Positions 1 to 11,220 of a stretch of DNA of 64,000 nt are shown one piece after another. Made by a program: the position numbers and the translations under genes. Position 1 is the first letter of the stretch; each line of letters starts with the position of its first letter. Origin of the DNA: Hymenopus coronatus (taxonomy: Eukaryota > Arthropoda > Insecta > Mantodea > Hymenopodidae); the NCBI GenBank assembly GCA_030762935.1, contig CM060892.1, forward strand, positions 84,302,827 through 84,366,826, written 5' to 3'. Below the pieces are notes generated by a model, which ran no database searches, had not been told where the DNA came from, and saw only the letters and a program-made list of their open reading frames with translations.

Positions 1-460
1 TTCACATCGCATCCTTGAAAGATACCAAACTTAAATACCAAGTTTGGTATTTAACGTTTTTTCGTTTTTAAGCTATGCTATGCTATCCACAGACACGCGG
101 GCCGGACCGTGGCCAAGTGGTTAGACCACTCGTCTTACACCTAGACGGCCCGGGTTCGATCCTAAGCGACCGCATGAGAGATTTGTGGTGGTCAAAGCTT
201 TTCTCCAGTTTCCCCCGCTACTGCACTCCGCCGGTGCTCCAGCTTCATCTCTTGTATCACCAGTGTCATCGCCTGCGGTGCCACAGGTAGTAACACGAGT
301 GTTAAACACTACGAAAAAAAAAAGGAACCTTTTTCTTAAGATGTTTTTCTTCGGACTCAGGGGGCCTCAAAACACATATTTCCGATTAACTATCGATATC
401 GAATTTTTGGGTGGAATACACTACCCTCTACTTTATATATATTGGGCTAGAGAAAGTATA
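1..460 (+). mobile_element. Element H copy 1 (5' cut by window edge)
   Basis: This is the 3' half of element H in forward orientation. The internal palindrome TTAAATACCAA-GT-TTGGTATTTAA lies at 31-54. A SINE A interrupts the CA-rich tract at about 99-323. The element resumes with the block that other copies share (cctcaaaacacatatttccg, then tatcgaatttttgggtgg). It ends at the GCTAGAGAAAGTA terminus near 459. The terminal hairpin is poorly preserved here. Confidence 0.8.
99..323 (+). mobile_element. tRNA-derived SINE, family A
   Basis: The tRNA-like head has a perfect RNA polymerase III A box (TGGCCAAGTGG, 110-120) and B box (GGTTCGATCC, 153-162). An unrelated body follows, with a ten-base A tail at 314-323. 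Related copies sit on the minus strand at 17.7-18.5, 26.7 and 51.5 kb. It is inserted inside element H copy 1. It is not a tRNA gene: no acceptor stem closes around the head. Such elements rely on LINE machinery for mobility (established for SINEs generally). Confidence 0.85.
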
Positions 461-1228
461 GATCACTATGATATGCATTTTGTAAATTATTTTAGATATT
501 TTTATGGAATAAAGAAGGATTTAGTACGCCTGCGAGTTATGGTATGAAACAAAGGAAAAAGGAACAACTGGTAATGAACTCTATTTGCCACACTCGGCAA
601 TGTGATTTAGAGCCTTTGTGCACTCCTGGAACATCAGTCGCACTCGAGCGGTAACACTAAATTGTCGTGCTGTTAAGGTAGAAGCGACTGTGCTTGTATG
701 TTTAATACTCGACAAACATCAAACGAAATCTCAGCGCTGAAGACTTGGCTAAGACTTCTAGTAAAGGCGCACCAGAAGTTATGCAAGCGGAAACTACAAG
801 AACGCCTCTGTTAACGAGAACTTCCTTCAACATTTGAAACGTTCTTTTTCCTCGACGTCGCCTGCCTGTGTATGAAAGCTGGAATTGTAGCACAAGATAA
901 ACAGCCGAGTGGGGCTTTAATGAGAAATTGCTTGCTGCTGATTGGCTGGTTAACACTCGGAATAATTGACTATCGCTATGCTTGCCTTTGCGGATGTCGC
1001 TAGTGGATGTAACGATACCGACACAGGTTAATGAGGTTTCTTCTATACACTGCAATTATAAATGTTGTTCTTTATGTTGCTGTACGTATCCCGTCATTTC
1101 TTTTCCCCAGCGCTGTAGAAATTTAGTAAGGAAGTACAGGGTAAAAGACAAACCTTGTTTGTTCTTGCTTTGGATTGTTCATTAAAGCATTGTTCTATAT
1201 GAAAATGTGTGTACAAACTAAAAGAAAA
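461..1228. other. Unassigned stretch, moderately GC-rich
   Basis: No repeat family seen elsewhere in the window occurs here. Around 600-1,080 the base composition is less AT-rich than its surroundings, and a 117-codon frame is open on the minus strand (702-1055). I recognise no domain in it. A CCAAT-like motif (gattggctgg) occurs near 938-950. It could be unique host DNA or an unrecognised old repeat. Confidence 0.3.
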
Positions 1229-1565
1229 TATCTAATGTGCTCAATTTACATGATTTTTTTCTACATCTCTGAAACGAATTAATGTTAATAAGCTTATCCT
1301 TCTATCTACTTCATGCTAATCGAGATAAACACTAGGAGAACCGTCTTATTACATAGTTCCATTTAAGTAGCAGTGAAACAAGGAAATACATTAGATTAAA
1401 CTGAAAGTGACATGTTTTAAAATGTAGTTGCTATGGGATTGAAATCCGTTTCTTTGCGTAGCCAAGAGTTGACAAGTTCCCGTATGAGAAAAGTTGAAGC
1501 ATTTTAAAACTGAAACCAATAACAAATAATATCTCGAAAACGGTCAAATCCAGGAAAAAAACGTA
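1229..1565 (+). mobile_element. Element H copy 2 (5' part only)
   Basis: It begins atctaatgtgctcaatttacatg and continues through the conserved tgctaatcgagataaac and ctgaaaccaataacaa blocks. It stops where a second 5' terminus (copy 3) begins. It is the first unit of a three-unit head-to-tail series. Confidence 0.8.
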
Positions 1566-2046
1566 TGTGTTCCATTCATATGACTTTCTCTACGTCTCCT
1601 CAACAAATTATTGTTAAAAAGCTTAGGCTTCTATTTACTTCATGCTAATCAAGAAAACATTAGCAGAAATAGTCTTATTACTTGCCTCTATGGAAGCAGA
1701 AGCAAACTAAGGGAGTAGCATAGGTTAAAGTGATAGAAGCTGGTTGCTATGTGATTGATGTTCCTTTGTTTGTATGGACAGGAGTTGACAAATTCCAGTG
1801 TGAGAAAAGCATACGTTTTTAAAGCTGAAACCAATAACAACGAATATCTCAAAAACGATCAACTCCAGGAAAGTATATGACATAAATTGTGTGTTTTACT
1901 GTGTCTATACTTTTGTCTATCTCTTACGGTTTACAGTTATGTATAAGGCAATAAAAATCATACAGAACAAAGGCTAGTTTGCGGTGGGGGAATTTTCTTG
2001 AAAGCCTTCAAGTCACATCCTTGGAAGATACCAAACTTAAATACCT
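1566..2046 (+). mobile_element. Element H copy 3 (internally deleted)
   Basis: The 5' terminus is tgtgttccattcatatgactttctctac. The copy jumps from the tcttacggtttacag block to the ggtgggggaattttcttg block, so a central piece is missing. It breaks at aaacttaaatacc, in the left arm of the internal palindrome, where copy 4 begins. Confidence 0.8.
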
Positions 2047-2885
2047 ACAATACTACATCTCTACAATAAAATATTGCTAAAAACTTATTCTTGCTAATCG
2101 AGAAAAAATTAGCAAAAATTGTATTATTACGTGCTTCATTGTAAGTAGAAGGTAAATAAGGAAGTGCACTAGGCTAGAGCGACAGTCAAATCTTTTAAAA
2201 GTTGGTTGCTATGTGATTGAAGTTCCTTTGTTTGTATGGCCAGAAATTTCCATATCATAAAAGTATAAGTATTTTAAAACTGAAACCAATAAAAAGGAAT
2301 ATCTCAGAAAAAGGTCAACTCCAGGAAGAAAAAATTGTATAAGATAAAATGTGTTTTAACGAGCTCTACATTTTTGTGTAGTGAGTTTCGGTCTCTCTCT
2401 CTCTCTTACGCTTTACCAGTTTGGTGAATTTCAAAGACTATTACCAGAAAATTCAAGATATACATTTTGTCATGTAAATATCTTTATTATACGATAGTCA
2501 AATTAAAATCCTCAGAGCCATTTTTGAGAAAATGAAAATTTTTGAAAAGAGTAGTTGGGGGTTGGGGTATTTTCTTGAAAATCTTCGTGTCGCATCCTTG
2601 GACGCTACTGAACTTAAATACGAAGTACATACGTTTTTGAACTCTTGCCCACAGGCGCGCACACACACAATGCACACAGACACACAATGCACACAGACAC
2701 ACAACACCCAGACACACACACACACACACACACTGACACACGCGGACATTTTTATCAAAATATTTTTTTTTTGATTCGGGGTCTCTAAACTTGTATTACA
2801 CCAAAAAATTCGATACCTGGATTTCATCGAAAATATGATATCGTCTCTATACATTATGTACATAATACGTGTAGAGAAGGTAAAA
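2047..2885 (+). mobile_element. Element H copy 4
   Basis: It starts with a shortened 5' end (tacatctctacaataaaatattg) joined directly to copy 3. It carries a long CA-rich tract at 2,656-2,745. It ends in the hairpin tctctatacattatgtacataatacgtgtagaga before gtaaaa. Its internal palindrome is degraded. Confidence 0.85.
2656..2745. repeat. CA-rich microsatellite inside element H copy 4
   Basis: Runs of CA are interrupted by tgcacacagacacacaa units. CA tracts occupy the same position in most H copies, so the tract is part of the element. HTHTHT or CVCVCV open frames over it are artefacts. Confidence 0.9.
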
Positions 2886-3017
2886 TGAATTAGTTTAATC
2901 TTCAGGTGTGTATGTTTTTTCCACTTTGTGATATACAGTAATTTTAAAAGGCTATCCACTATAGAAATATTGCAACCAGAGTTTCTTACAAAGGTATTAA
3001 GAAATAGAGTTTTTAAA

Positions 3018-3825
3018 AATCTGATGTGTTCCATTTACTTGACTTTCTCTACTTGTGTAAAAATTATTGTGAATAAGCTTATTCTTATATTTGCTTCATG
3101 ATAATCGAGAAAAATATTAGCAGAAATAGTCTCATTACTTGCTTCCTTGTAAGTAGAAGCGAAACATGGGAATATCATAGTTTAAAGTGAAGTCAAAATC
3201 TGGTTACTAGGTGACTGAAGTTCCTTTTGTTTGTATGGATACGAGTTGACAAACTCCTGTATGAAAAAAGTACAAGTTTTTTAAACCTGAAATCAAAAAC
3301 AAGGAATATCCCAAAAACGATCAACACCTCGAAAAAGATGAATACAACATAAATTATGTGTTTTAATGTGCTCTACATTTTTGTGTGGTAAGTTTTTGTC
3401 CATTTCTTACGGTTTAGCAGTTATGCAACATTTCGTAAAATTCATCCAGAATAAAGTAGTCTTCAGAGACTATTCCCAGAAAATTAAAGATATGCATATT
3501 ATTTGCCAGGTAAATATCTGTAATATACCATATTTTAATCAAAATCTTTAGAGCCATTTTTGAGAAAATCAAAATTTTTGAAAAAAGTTCCCCTCAAAAG
3601 GTAGTTGGGGGTGGGGGTATTTTCTTGAAAATCTTCGTGTCGCATCCTTGTAAGATACCAAACTTAAATACCAAGTTTGGTATTTAACGGTCTTTAAGTT
3701 TTAGAGCTATGCTGTCCACAGACACACGCACACACACACAGACCTTTTTCCAAAAATGCTTTCTTGGGTGCATTAGAATACCTTCTCTATACACTATGTA
3801 TACAGTACGTGTAGAGAAAGTAAAA
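3018..3825 (+). mobile_element. Element H copy 5 (near complete)
   Basis: It runs from ATCTGATGTGTTCC (3,019) to GTAGAGAAAGTAAAA. ACTTTCTCTAC lies about 23 bases from the 5' end. The internal palindrome is perfect at 3,664-3,687. The 3' hairpin is at 3,781-3,820. It is a good reference copy, with flanks tttttaaa on the left and atgatg on the right. Confidence 0.9.
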
Positions 3826-4164
3826 ATGATGAACATGACCCAAAATCTGTAGAAGAAAGGAAATAAGTTTCTAAATAAGCTAGATGAAATAAATTAATAC
3901 ATGCATAATGAAGACATATGAAGTGTGAAATTTGATATGGGTGTTTCTTATATGCCTAGTAATGTATGTAGTAGTAATTATAGTTTTAGCTTTAATACTT
4001 TGGAATTGGTGTCCCCTAATTACGGAGGAATACAGAATATTTTGTTTATATCAAGTCTGGTTCTAAGGCTGAATCGACAGTATGGAGCCCTAACTTAAAA
4101 GTAGTGTCCTTATGTTTCTCAAAATGACTGAATACATTTTGGTGTACTGTGAGACATTTACAAG
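3826..4164. other. No recognisable feature
   Basis: AT-rich sequence without an open frame of note and without similarity to other parts of the window that I could see. Confidence 0.4.
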
Positions 4165-4292
4165 ATTTAGTGTGACCTAGCATGTTCCATAGTAGGTCAG
4201 ATTCTTAGATTAGAGGTACAGTAAGCCCAAGTCAGTGGCTCAAATCCTGGCGATGTATTACATTTTTCAGTCTGAATTTACTTTTCTAAACT
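4165..4292 (+). mobile_element. SINE-like remnant, family D
   Basis: A degenerate tRNA-like head carries a B-box-like ggctcaaatcc at about 4,237-4,248. It is followed by catttttcagtctgaattta, which also follows the head of the minus-strand copy at 14.5 kb. The A box is hard to see. The call rests mainly on that second copy. Confidence 0.5.
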
Positions 4293-5297
4293 TAGCACAA
4301 CAGGTATACATGTGTGGAAGAACAATAATGAAGCGGTCGACGTAAAACAGGCCCATTGACCTGTGAGCCCATTTTATGCAGAATTCACGAGTTAGTCCGC
4401 CATTAGGTTTTGTGTTGTTTGTGAATTTTTCAGCAGGATATCTTGAACACTGCTATTGGTACACCTGTTTGAAGTTAGCTGTGCAAGCAATATTGTTCCT
4501 ACCTCCTGTTCTTGTGTTCTTATAAAGCTGGCAAGCCCAAGTTGGTTAATGTTGGCATGTTTTCTGAAACTAAAATGAGAGAAAATAATGGCAATCAGTA
4601 TGATGAAAGGGTTACTGATGCTGTTTTTGTGGAGAAGGAAAAATAAAAAGTATTTTTCATAACCAAAAGACAAGCAGCATGAGGAAGTAAAAGTAAAAAG
4701 TGCTCGCGGTGAACGTTATGTTTCATTCATAGGGAAGGTAGGATACAAATTTTTGTCTAAAGACGATGTTGGATGATAAACCAATACTGAACAGAAAATA
4801 AAGTAGGGCGTTTGATGATTCTCAATGTTAATAAACGAAGATTGAACGGAAATTATTATTCTGTGACAATACTGATATATTGTAGACACTTAAATCTTTT
4901 CAAAAATGGTATCTTATGTATTAAAATTAGAGTAAATTTAATATGAAACAACGTATTAAGTATTGTTTAATGACATGTCCTGTCTGTGTAAAGGAGCCCA
5001 TAATCGCGATATGAAATTATTATTTATGTGCTATATGAGCTATTTTTCATATGAATTATTCATATCTGAATTAAATATTCTAAATAATAACAAACACTAC
5101 GGAATAAAGAAGAGAAAAATACCAAACAAACATAAAAGACAAATAGTTCATTCTCTTTTTTTTTTCTCTCCAAACTGTGTTTTCACGAATGTACCCTTTT
5201 TACGTCAACCGCCTCAATTAATAACACTGAAACGTGGTATTCTGGTTTTATTGAGTCATAATGAACGTCCATGAATGCGTGGATGTGTGAGTGCACA
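4293..5297. other. No recognisable feature
   Basis: AT-rich. The longest open frames (about 90-100 codons) have no recognisable domain and biased low-complexity composition. Confidence 0.4.
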
Positions 5298-5371
5298 AAC
5301 ACACAAGCATTTTTTTGTATTAATCATGATAATTTACACACAAGCATTTTTTTGTATTAATCATGATAATT
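5298..5371. repeat. 37-base tandem duplication
   Basis: The unit containing caagcatttttttgtattaa followed by tcatgataattt occurs twice back to back with a period of 37 bases. It reads as a recent local duplication. Confidence 0.85.
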
Positions 5372-6428
5372 TTTATTGTACAACACAAGGATATTTTGAC
5401 TTATGTTTCCTAATGTAGTACCTCTGATATCATAATCCTTAAGTGTGCTGGTTTAAAAATTATATTGCGTGCAATATTTGCTTCAGCAAAATTTATAAAA
5501 TCCGATTATTAAATCCTATGAACGCCACTTTAAATTCTCAAAGTGTTTCAAATTATTTATTTTAGCTTCATTCAATGAAAATGTTTCCCAGATATGAGCG
5601 AAACATTCATTTAGTATCTAAGCCAAGTTTTATAATGACGCAGCTGAATTATTAGTATGCATTTTGTGACCTAGTTTAGTATGCATATTTAATTTGCAAA
5701 CATGTTACTGGATTTACGCCTCGTTATAGCGGTTTCTAACGCGATTAAAAGTTCAAATTTATGCAGTCTTTTCTTCTGCAGCGGCAGAAACCTCAAAGCA
5801 ATGATCTTGCAAGTCTTAACATCGGATATGATGCACAAAAACACAATTATTGAAGCTGCAAGTAAAGTTTTACAATTAAAAGTTTGGTCGTATAGCAAAC
5901 GAATGGTTTTACGAAGGCAGTAAACCGTTACAAGAAGTATTCAAGATATCTTTAACACACAAAATGTACTTGGTGCTGTATAGTTTGATTTGCAAGGTTT
6001 GTAATCCCAATTCTTGATGTAGTTGGTCAAAAATAATCACTGCTATTCTGTGATACTGGTTACATTCTCGAATCGCCTTAAGTTGAGTGTTCTGTAGAGC
6101 CGTAGGATGTTCTATGGACGGAACTCAAGTATCGGCCACTTATCTGTTTGTACTATAGCTTATAACAATTTTCCCAACTTCTATCTAGATTTAGAATTAC
6201 TGAAGCTTTTAGTACTGGCTGTTTCAGTTTGGTTTTGCGCCGAAAGAGCAACAAGCTACTCACGACTCACTGGGGCCTGACTGCAATATAACTGGGAATT
6301 GATGGCACGCTATCGTTTCAGCTGAATCATCTGCTGTAATGAACTGGCAGGAACAGCAAGCTTCGTGACGCATTGGCTAACAAGCACTCCTACAAACATT
6401 TTGAGGTCTGTGGTTCAGTACGCGCGAT
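5372..6428. other. No recognisable feature
   Basis: No element, structural RNA or convincing coding frame. Frames of about 70 codons overlap on both strands near 5,690-5,920 and carry no motif. Confidence 0.4.
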
Positions 6429-6448
6429 TACTTCTTCTTCTCCTTCTT

Positions 6449-6479
<31 letters not shown>

Positions 6480-6497
6480 TTATTATTATTATTATAT
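6429..6497. repeat. Trinucleotide repeat (TTC)n then (TAT)n
   Basis: An imperfect TTC tract passes into TAT at about 6,477. It generates poly-Ser/poly-Tyr and poly-Arg open frames that are not genes. Confidence 0.95.
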
Positions 6498-8935
6498 CAT
6501 AATCATCATTTTGTCGTTTTATAATATAAAATTTGTCGGGAGCTTCTTGAATATTCCTTCGTATCCACAGATGCACACTACACATGTGCGGGATGGGTGC
6601 TGAAACTCTCGAGACGGTAGGTAAAGACTGGAGTTCAGTGCATATGTACCTGTAGATAAGAACCACGTGCTCTAAAATCGTATTTTTAGCAGCGAAGGCA
6701 GAACTAGTACTATTACCCTTCTAATCAATGGATGTTGAGTAGAAGAGTAACAAATTGAGGCACTCGTTAGTTTTTCTTTCCCTTCAGGGAGGAACACAGA
6801 AAGGAGTATGAAATAATCATGCTACAGTATTCTTAAATACATATGTAAATAATGATACCCAACAATGGCGATTTATAACTTTACTGTCTAACTTCCCTGC
6901 TCTTATCCCAAGGCTTCTTGAAGTTCTAGTCGAAAAGCCTAAGCTACTTGATTAAGCAGCGTATTACCACGTTACAATGAGTGTGTGTATGTGTGGTGAA
7001 ACTAAAGGGAATGTTTTCTAGGGCTGAGCAAAATAAGAGAGAGAGAGATATGTACCTGAATATATGTACTACAGGAGAAGAGATGAGTAACGTGACAATC
7101 CGAGATAAAAGAAATGTGATGTTAGACAAAAGGGTGTAAAATGTTATATGTACGTATTGTGTATATAGGTATCTATATATTCTTGTAATATACACATTAC
7201 AGGAATGGAGGGCCTACGCCCTAAGTTCCTGAGTGAGCGGGTAGATCTCAACGTTCACTCAGTGTAGATCATACATTGGAAAATTTGTGCCGCCTGATAT
7301 GTCGTAGGGACAAAACAATAAGTCACGCTGCTCAACATGCTTCAAAACCGTATTGATACAACGTGGCTCTTTCAAACTACAAAAATGGAAATGAAGCTTC
7401 CAATTCCAAAAGAATTGTAGAAACAATAACTTTTACTGCACTATGAAAATGTGTACACAGTTTTGATTGGTGTTGTTATACAAGTCAAACAGTAAGCGAC
7501 GGTGCGAAAGTTTTGTCACAAAGACCAAAAGAAAGTCACAAGTAGGAGATCCTTAGGCATTTTGTAAGAATATTGTAAAACATACCTTCCCTAAGTTCAG
7601 GTGACGCATCTGCTGCGAAAAAAATATGAAAACAGTGAAACAGAACTACAAATTGGTTGCGAATATATAGATAAACAACTGAATTTGCAAAAAATGTAAA
7701 AGCACATCTCGATTGACGGATGAAAACTATTGTGCTCTGTTGTACATCAGTACATGAGAATCAATATTTCATTTATGCGAAACTGTAACGTTCCAGTTGA
7801 AGAATAATACGAATAATTAATAGTATATATAAACGTATCAAGTATAAATATAAACAAATCTGTATTAGAGAAATTCCTTTGTGCTTCATCGTCACTGCGG
7901 CTTAGGAAACCCTCGCCTTCGAACCGTGCGACATGTGCAGCCGGGTGGCGCTGCCTGCAATCGTGAGAACCAGCTTGCCGATTCCTAGTGTATATGATGA
8001 TGAAAATAACTCAATGTTCATAAGCATATGCGTGTGTGTCAGACTTGAATACAAGCCAATAAGATATTTGTTCACCCAGAGGTACTGTGGAACACAGATG
8101 ATAGGAATTCTGCCAACATTAAATAAAGAAAACACTAACTCGTTTGTATCGCTTCATGAGTACTTCTTCCGACATTAATTAATAGGAAGTTTGATTGACA
8201 CACACATTTATTTTTCACATATACTCTTAACTGATGAAGCTAGGTATATGTCCATCAGTTAGAAACATGTTTTTCAAAGAAGATCAGCAGTTTTTGGTTA
8301 CCATATTAAGCTTTTATGTTGAACGTGAATGATAATTGAGCATTTTAGCTCATTAGCTCATGTGCAAATATTGAAATAAATTCGGAGTTTACTTGGCCAA
8401 GTATTGTGGTGCATGAAACCTCTTTGAATTTTATTACAGTTTGTATTAACTTCTTGTAAATGGTAAGCTACTCTATAGTTACATAAAGTTGTCTAAATTG
8501 GGTATTTGTAATATTATTATAATTATGTAATTAGCCAGATGCAAGCAACCAACGCCGACTGTTTTGAGAGATATTTGATCAAAATTACTTCTTACCGAAG
8601 ATTGCTCTTTTTGCAGCTAATTAGGTTCGCGCTTAGCAGGTACATTGAAGTGAATTCATTTCAAAACTCATAAATTTGATCATATACCGTCATCACTTGA
8701 ATTACTACCATGGAAAGAAGGAAGCGCCATATATCCCTGTCGTCTCTGCTTAAATTCTGACGTACTTCCATCCTTGTTTACCTAACAGCATGCTTTCACG
8801 CAATCTGCAACAAGCTCTTCTTTCCATAACTCATCCGTCATCACAAAACTTTGTTGTGTTCATCTTCTTGTGCTGCTTCATTACCTCGTCTCTAGTATGC
8901 TCCAGCTAGTGACTGAGAAACAGAACATACTTCGC
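6498..8935. other. No recognisable feature
   Basis: AT-rich sequence with short GA and TG runs (for example gagagagaga near 7,040). Slightly more GC-rich patches occur near 7,200-7,330 and 7,890-7,990. No domain or repeat is identified. Confidence 0.35.
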
Positions 8936-8948
8936 CATTGATGCGATT
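8936..8948. repeat. Left target-site duplication of short SINE
   Basis: CATTGATGCGATT is repeated exactly at 9,056-9,068 and brackets a 107-base insertion. Duplications of this length are typical of LINE-mediated integration. Confidence 0.85.
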
Positions 8949-9055
8949 TTTTTTTTATTGTTTCATTTATATAGCCCCCTTTAACATCTAAGGTCACATC
9001 GTGGGCTTTTGCACTTTAAACAATTCGTTGCTGACCACTCGACCACGGAGGCAGT
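8949..9055 (-). mobile_element. Very short SINE with A box, no B box (family G)
   Basis: On the minus strand the insert begins with a tRNA-like 5' half carrying a good A box (TGGTCGAGTGG). It then diverges into a non-tRNA body ending in a run of A. No GGTTCGA-type B box follows. Perfect 13-base flanking duplications mark it as a real retroposed insertion. It may be a half-tRNA SINE or a product with an internal deletion. Confidence 0.75.
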
Positions 9056-9068
9056 CATTGATGCGATT
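9056..9068. repeat. Right target-site duplication of short SINE
   Basis: Exact second copy of CATTGATGCGATT. Confidence 0.85.
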
Positions 9069-9544
9069 GATGTGTCACATACCTTATGAATTAAAGCTCG
9101 GCCTAGACAGACAATTAGACACAAGTTTTAAATAGGCTCTAATATAGGCACTATCAGTAATGAAAGCATTGAAGAAGGCCCTATCAATTATTCGTGCACC
9201 ACTTAAAAACACGTAGATATTAAACAGCCACATCCCATAGCTTCGTTTAATACCAAGGCCGCGGATCGCGCAAATGCATGCTCCGCCCAAGTTCAACTAC
9301 ACTCCGGGGTTTCATTTCCGTAACGCCTGCGTTAGTTATTCACGAGTGTTAGTAACATATAGGTAATAAGTACTAGCCTTGTAATAAGTGTTATTGAAAG
9401 TGTTGTCCATCTGCGCAAATACATTGACATTGTCGGATGAAATGAGCATTCACATGCCCATGTTGTTCTTCGCATTTTGGTTTCAGGTTTAAAAGTGTAG
9501 TAGCTGTATGAACAGAGGTTTGTGAATCACCCACAAAACAGGAT
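9069..9544. other. No recognisable feature
   Basis: Locally less AT-rich around 9,240-9,330. A 70-codon minus-strand frame has no motif. Confidence 0.35.
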
Positions 9545-9915
9545 GTCAATGAAAATGCACGTTTTGAGGAACCCTGAATCTAAAAGAAAAGCATTTTAGA
9601 AAAAGATCCGCTGCTTGCGTGTGTATGTGTGTAAATATATTTGGGTACACCACGTTAATTAAAAATGGAAAGTCAAATACATTCCAAACTTGGCATTTAA
9701 GCTCCACATGCTTCAAAGATACAATAAAGTTTTCAGTAAAATACCCTAACTACCCTTTAATTGAAGGAATTTTGAAACTCTTTATTTTCTCAGAAATGAC
9801 TAGCGATTTTAATTAACATGAGTGTATGCTTAACGATATTTACATGGTAAATAGGTATTAAGGAATCTTAAATTATCTGGAAACGAACTGAGAAACTTGT
9901 TCATTCAAAAGGAAT
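9545..9915 (-). mobile_element. Element H copy 6 (ends missing, decayed)
   Basis: Reverse-orientation blocks are recognisable in order: agcattttagaaaaagatcc, a short TG tract, aactaccctttaa, and the gattttaattaa block. Both termini are gone and divergence is higher than in most copies. Confidence 0.65.
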
Positions 9916-10286
9916 TTTATATACCTGTATAGCTGGCCCACGTAAAGTAATGGACAATACTGTATTAAAAATCTCACTAAAAATATAGCTTTCACGTATT
10001 TCCTTCGTTATTAAAGCTTCGAATTGTTAAATACTTTTGTCATTCACTAGCTCTTCCACTGATTCCAAATTCGATTCCTGACTAGATGGGAATGTTTCTC
10101 TAACCAAAACTATTCCCCTTCTCTCCAGAATCTGGAAGTATGAATGAAAGTGTAAATGTGTGCGTTGCAATGTATAAAATCTGAAGAAACAACACGAGGT
10201 AACATCATTTCCGATAGGCAGTTCTTAACGCTAGGACCGCTGACATAACTATTGTGTTATGGGCAGAGAATAAATGGAAAAATAAA

Positions 10287-11056
10287 AATTTGACATGTTC
10301 CATTTACATGACTTTCTCTACTTAGTTTCTTATAAGTAAAAGGGAACTAAGGGAATACACTAGGATAAACCGATAGTTAAATGCTTTTAAAGCTCTCACT
10401 ATGCGATTAGCACTGAAATTCGGTTCTCTTCCAAAGACAGAAGTAAAACAAAAGAGAGATGAAGCGGTTGAGGACTCCCGTTTGAGAAACTGTTTTTTAA
10501 GTATTGTAAAGCTGAAACCAATAGCAGGGAATATCTCTGAAATCGTTAGATCTAAAAAAAAAAAAAAAAAAAAACTGTGGACAAACTGTGCGTTTAACGA
10601 GATTTAATTTTTTATCAAGTACCAGTTATGTAAAAGTTATTCACAATGAAAAGGTCCTCAGAGACTAAGACATACATTTTACTTGCCATATCAATATATC
10701 TAATATACGCATTTTAAGGAAAATTGTTAATGTCATTTTTAGAAAATCGAAAATTTCGAAAAATGTTCCATGTAAAGGGTAGTTGGGGTGGGGGAATTTT
10801 GCTGTAAATCTTTGTGTCGCACAATTGAAAGATTATGAACTTAATTATCAAGTTTGGTATTTATCCGACTTTTCGTTTTTTGATTTATGTTCACACACAT
10901 ACACACAAGTGCCTTTTTTTTTTCTTCTAGAATGCCCTTTTAAACTCAAGAGACAATAAAAAATGTATTTCTGGTGAAATCTTGACACTGAATTTATGAA
11001 TGGAACACAATACTTTCTCTATTACGTATATAGGTAATAGGTGTAGAGAAACTAAA
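10287..11056 (+). mobile_element. Element H copy 7
   Basis: It starts atttgacatgttccatttacatg and ends gtgtagagaaactaaaa, with a shortened 5' region. A run of about 17 A at 10,556-10,573 has expanded at the position of the lysine-like aaaaaa block. The internal palindrome is degenerate (aattatcaagtttggtattta). Confidence 0.85.
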
Positions 11057-11220
11057 AGTACCCTGTCGATTTTTAGTTATTTCTCGTGATTGCATGGAAG
11101 TAGTAAGGGATTTTAAGGTCAGCATATTGTATCCAGTACTTAAAAATGTAATTATCGCTTTATACTATAGCGTATGTAATGTAGATATTCCGCAAATGTC
11201 TGTTTAAGATAAGGTAGGTT
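11057..11220. other. Spacer between divergent H copies
   Basis: Short AT-rich sequence that separates a forward copy from a reverse copy, so the two 3' ends face each other. Nothing else is seen. Confidence 0.4.

Noticed and set aside
101..165. Genuine tRNA gene
   Set aside because: A and B boxes are good, but no acceptor stem closes and the sequence continues into a SINE body with an A tail. The same reasoning applies at 59,650 and 60,810.
2487..3034. Open frames rich in Cys-Val or His-Thr (minus 2,487-2,741, 2,498-3,034; plus 2,532-2,774)
   Set aside because: They are translations of the CA tract inside element H; the same happens at 33.4, 45.3 and 59.5 kb.
3019..3045. Hammerhead ribozyme at the H 5' end (CTGATG core)
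   Set aside because: The core reads CTGATGTG rather than CTGATGA, and no matching GAAAC and stem partners were found nearby.
6373..6666. Poly-Ser/Tyr and poly-Arg open frames
   Set aside because: Produced by the TTC/TAT trinucleotide tract.
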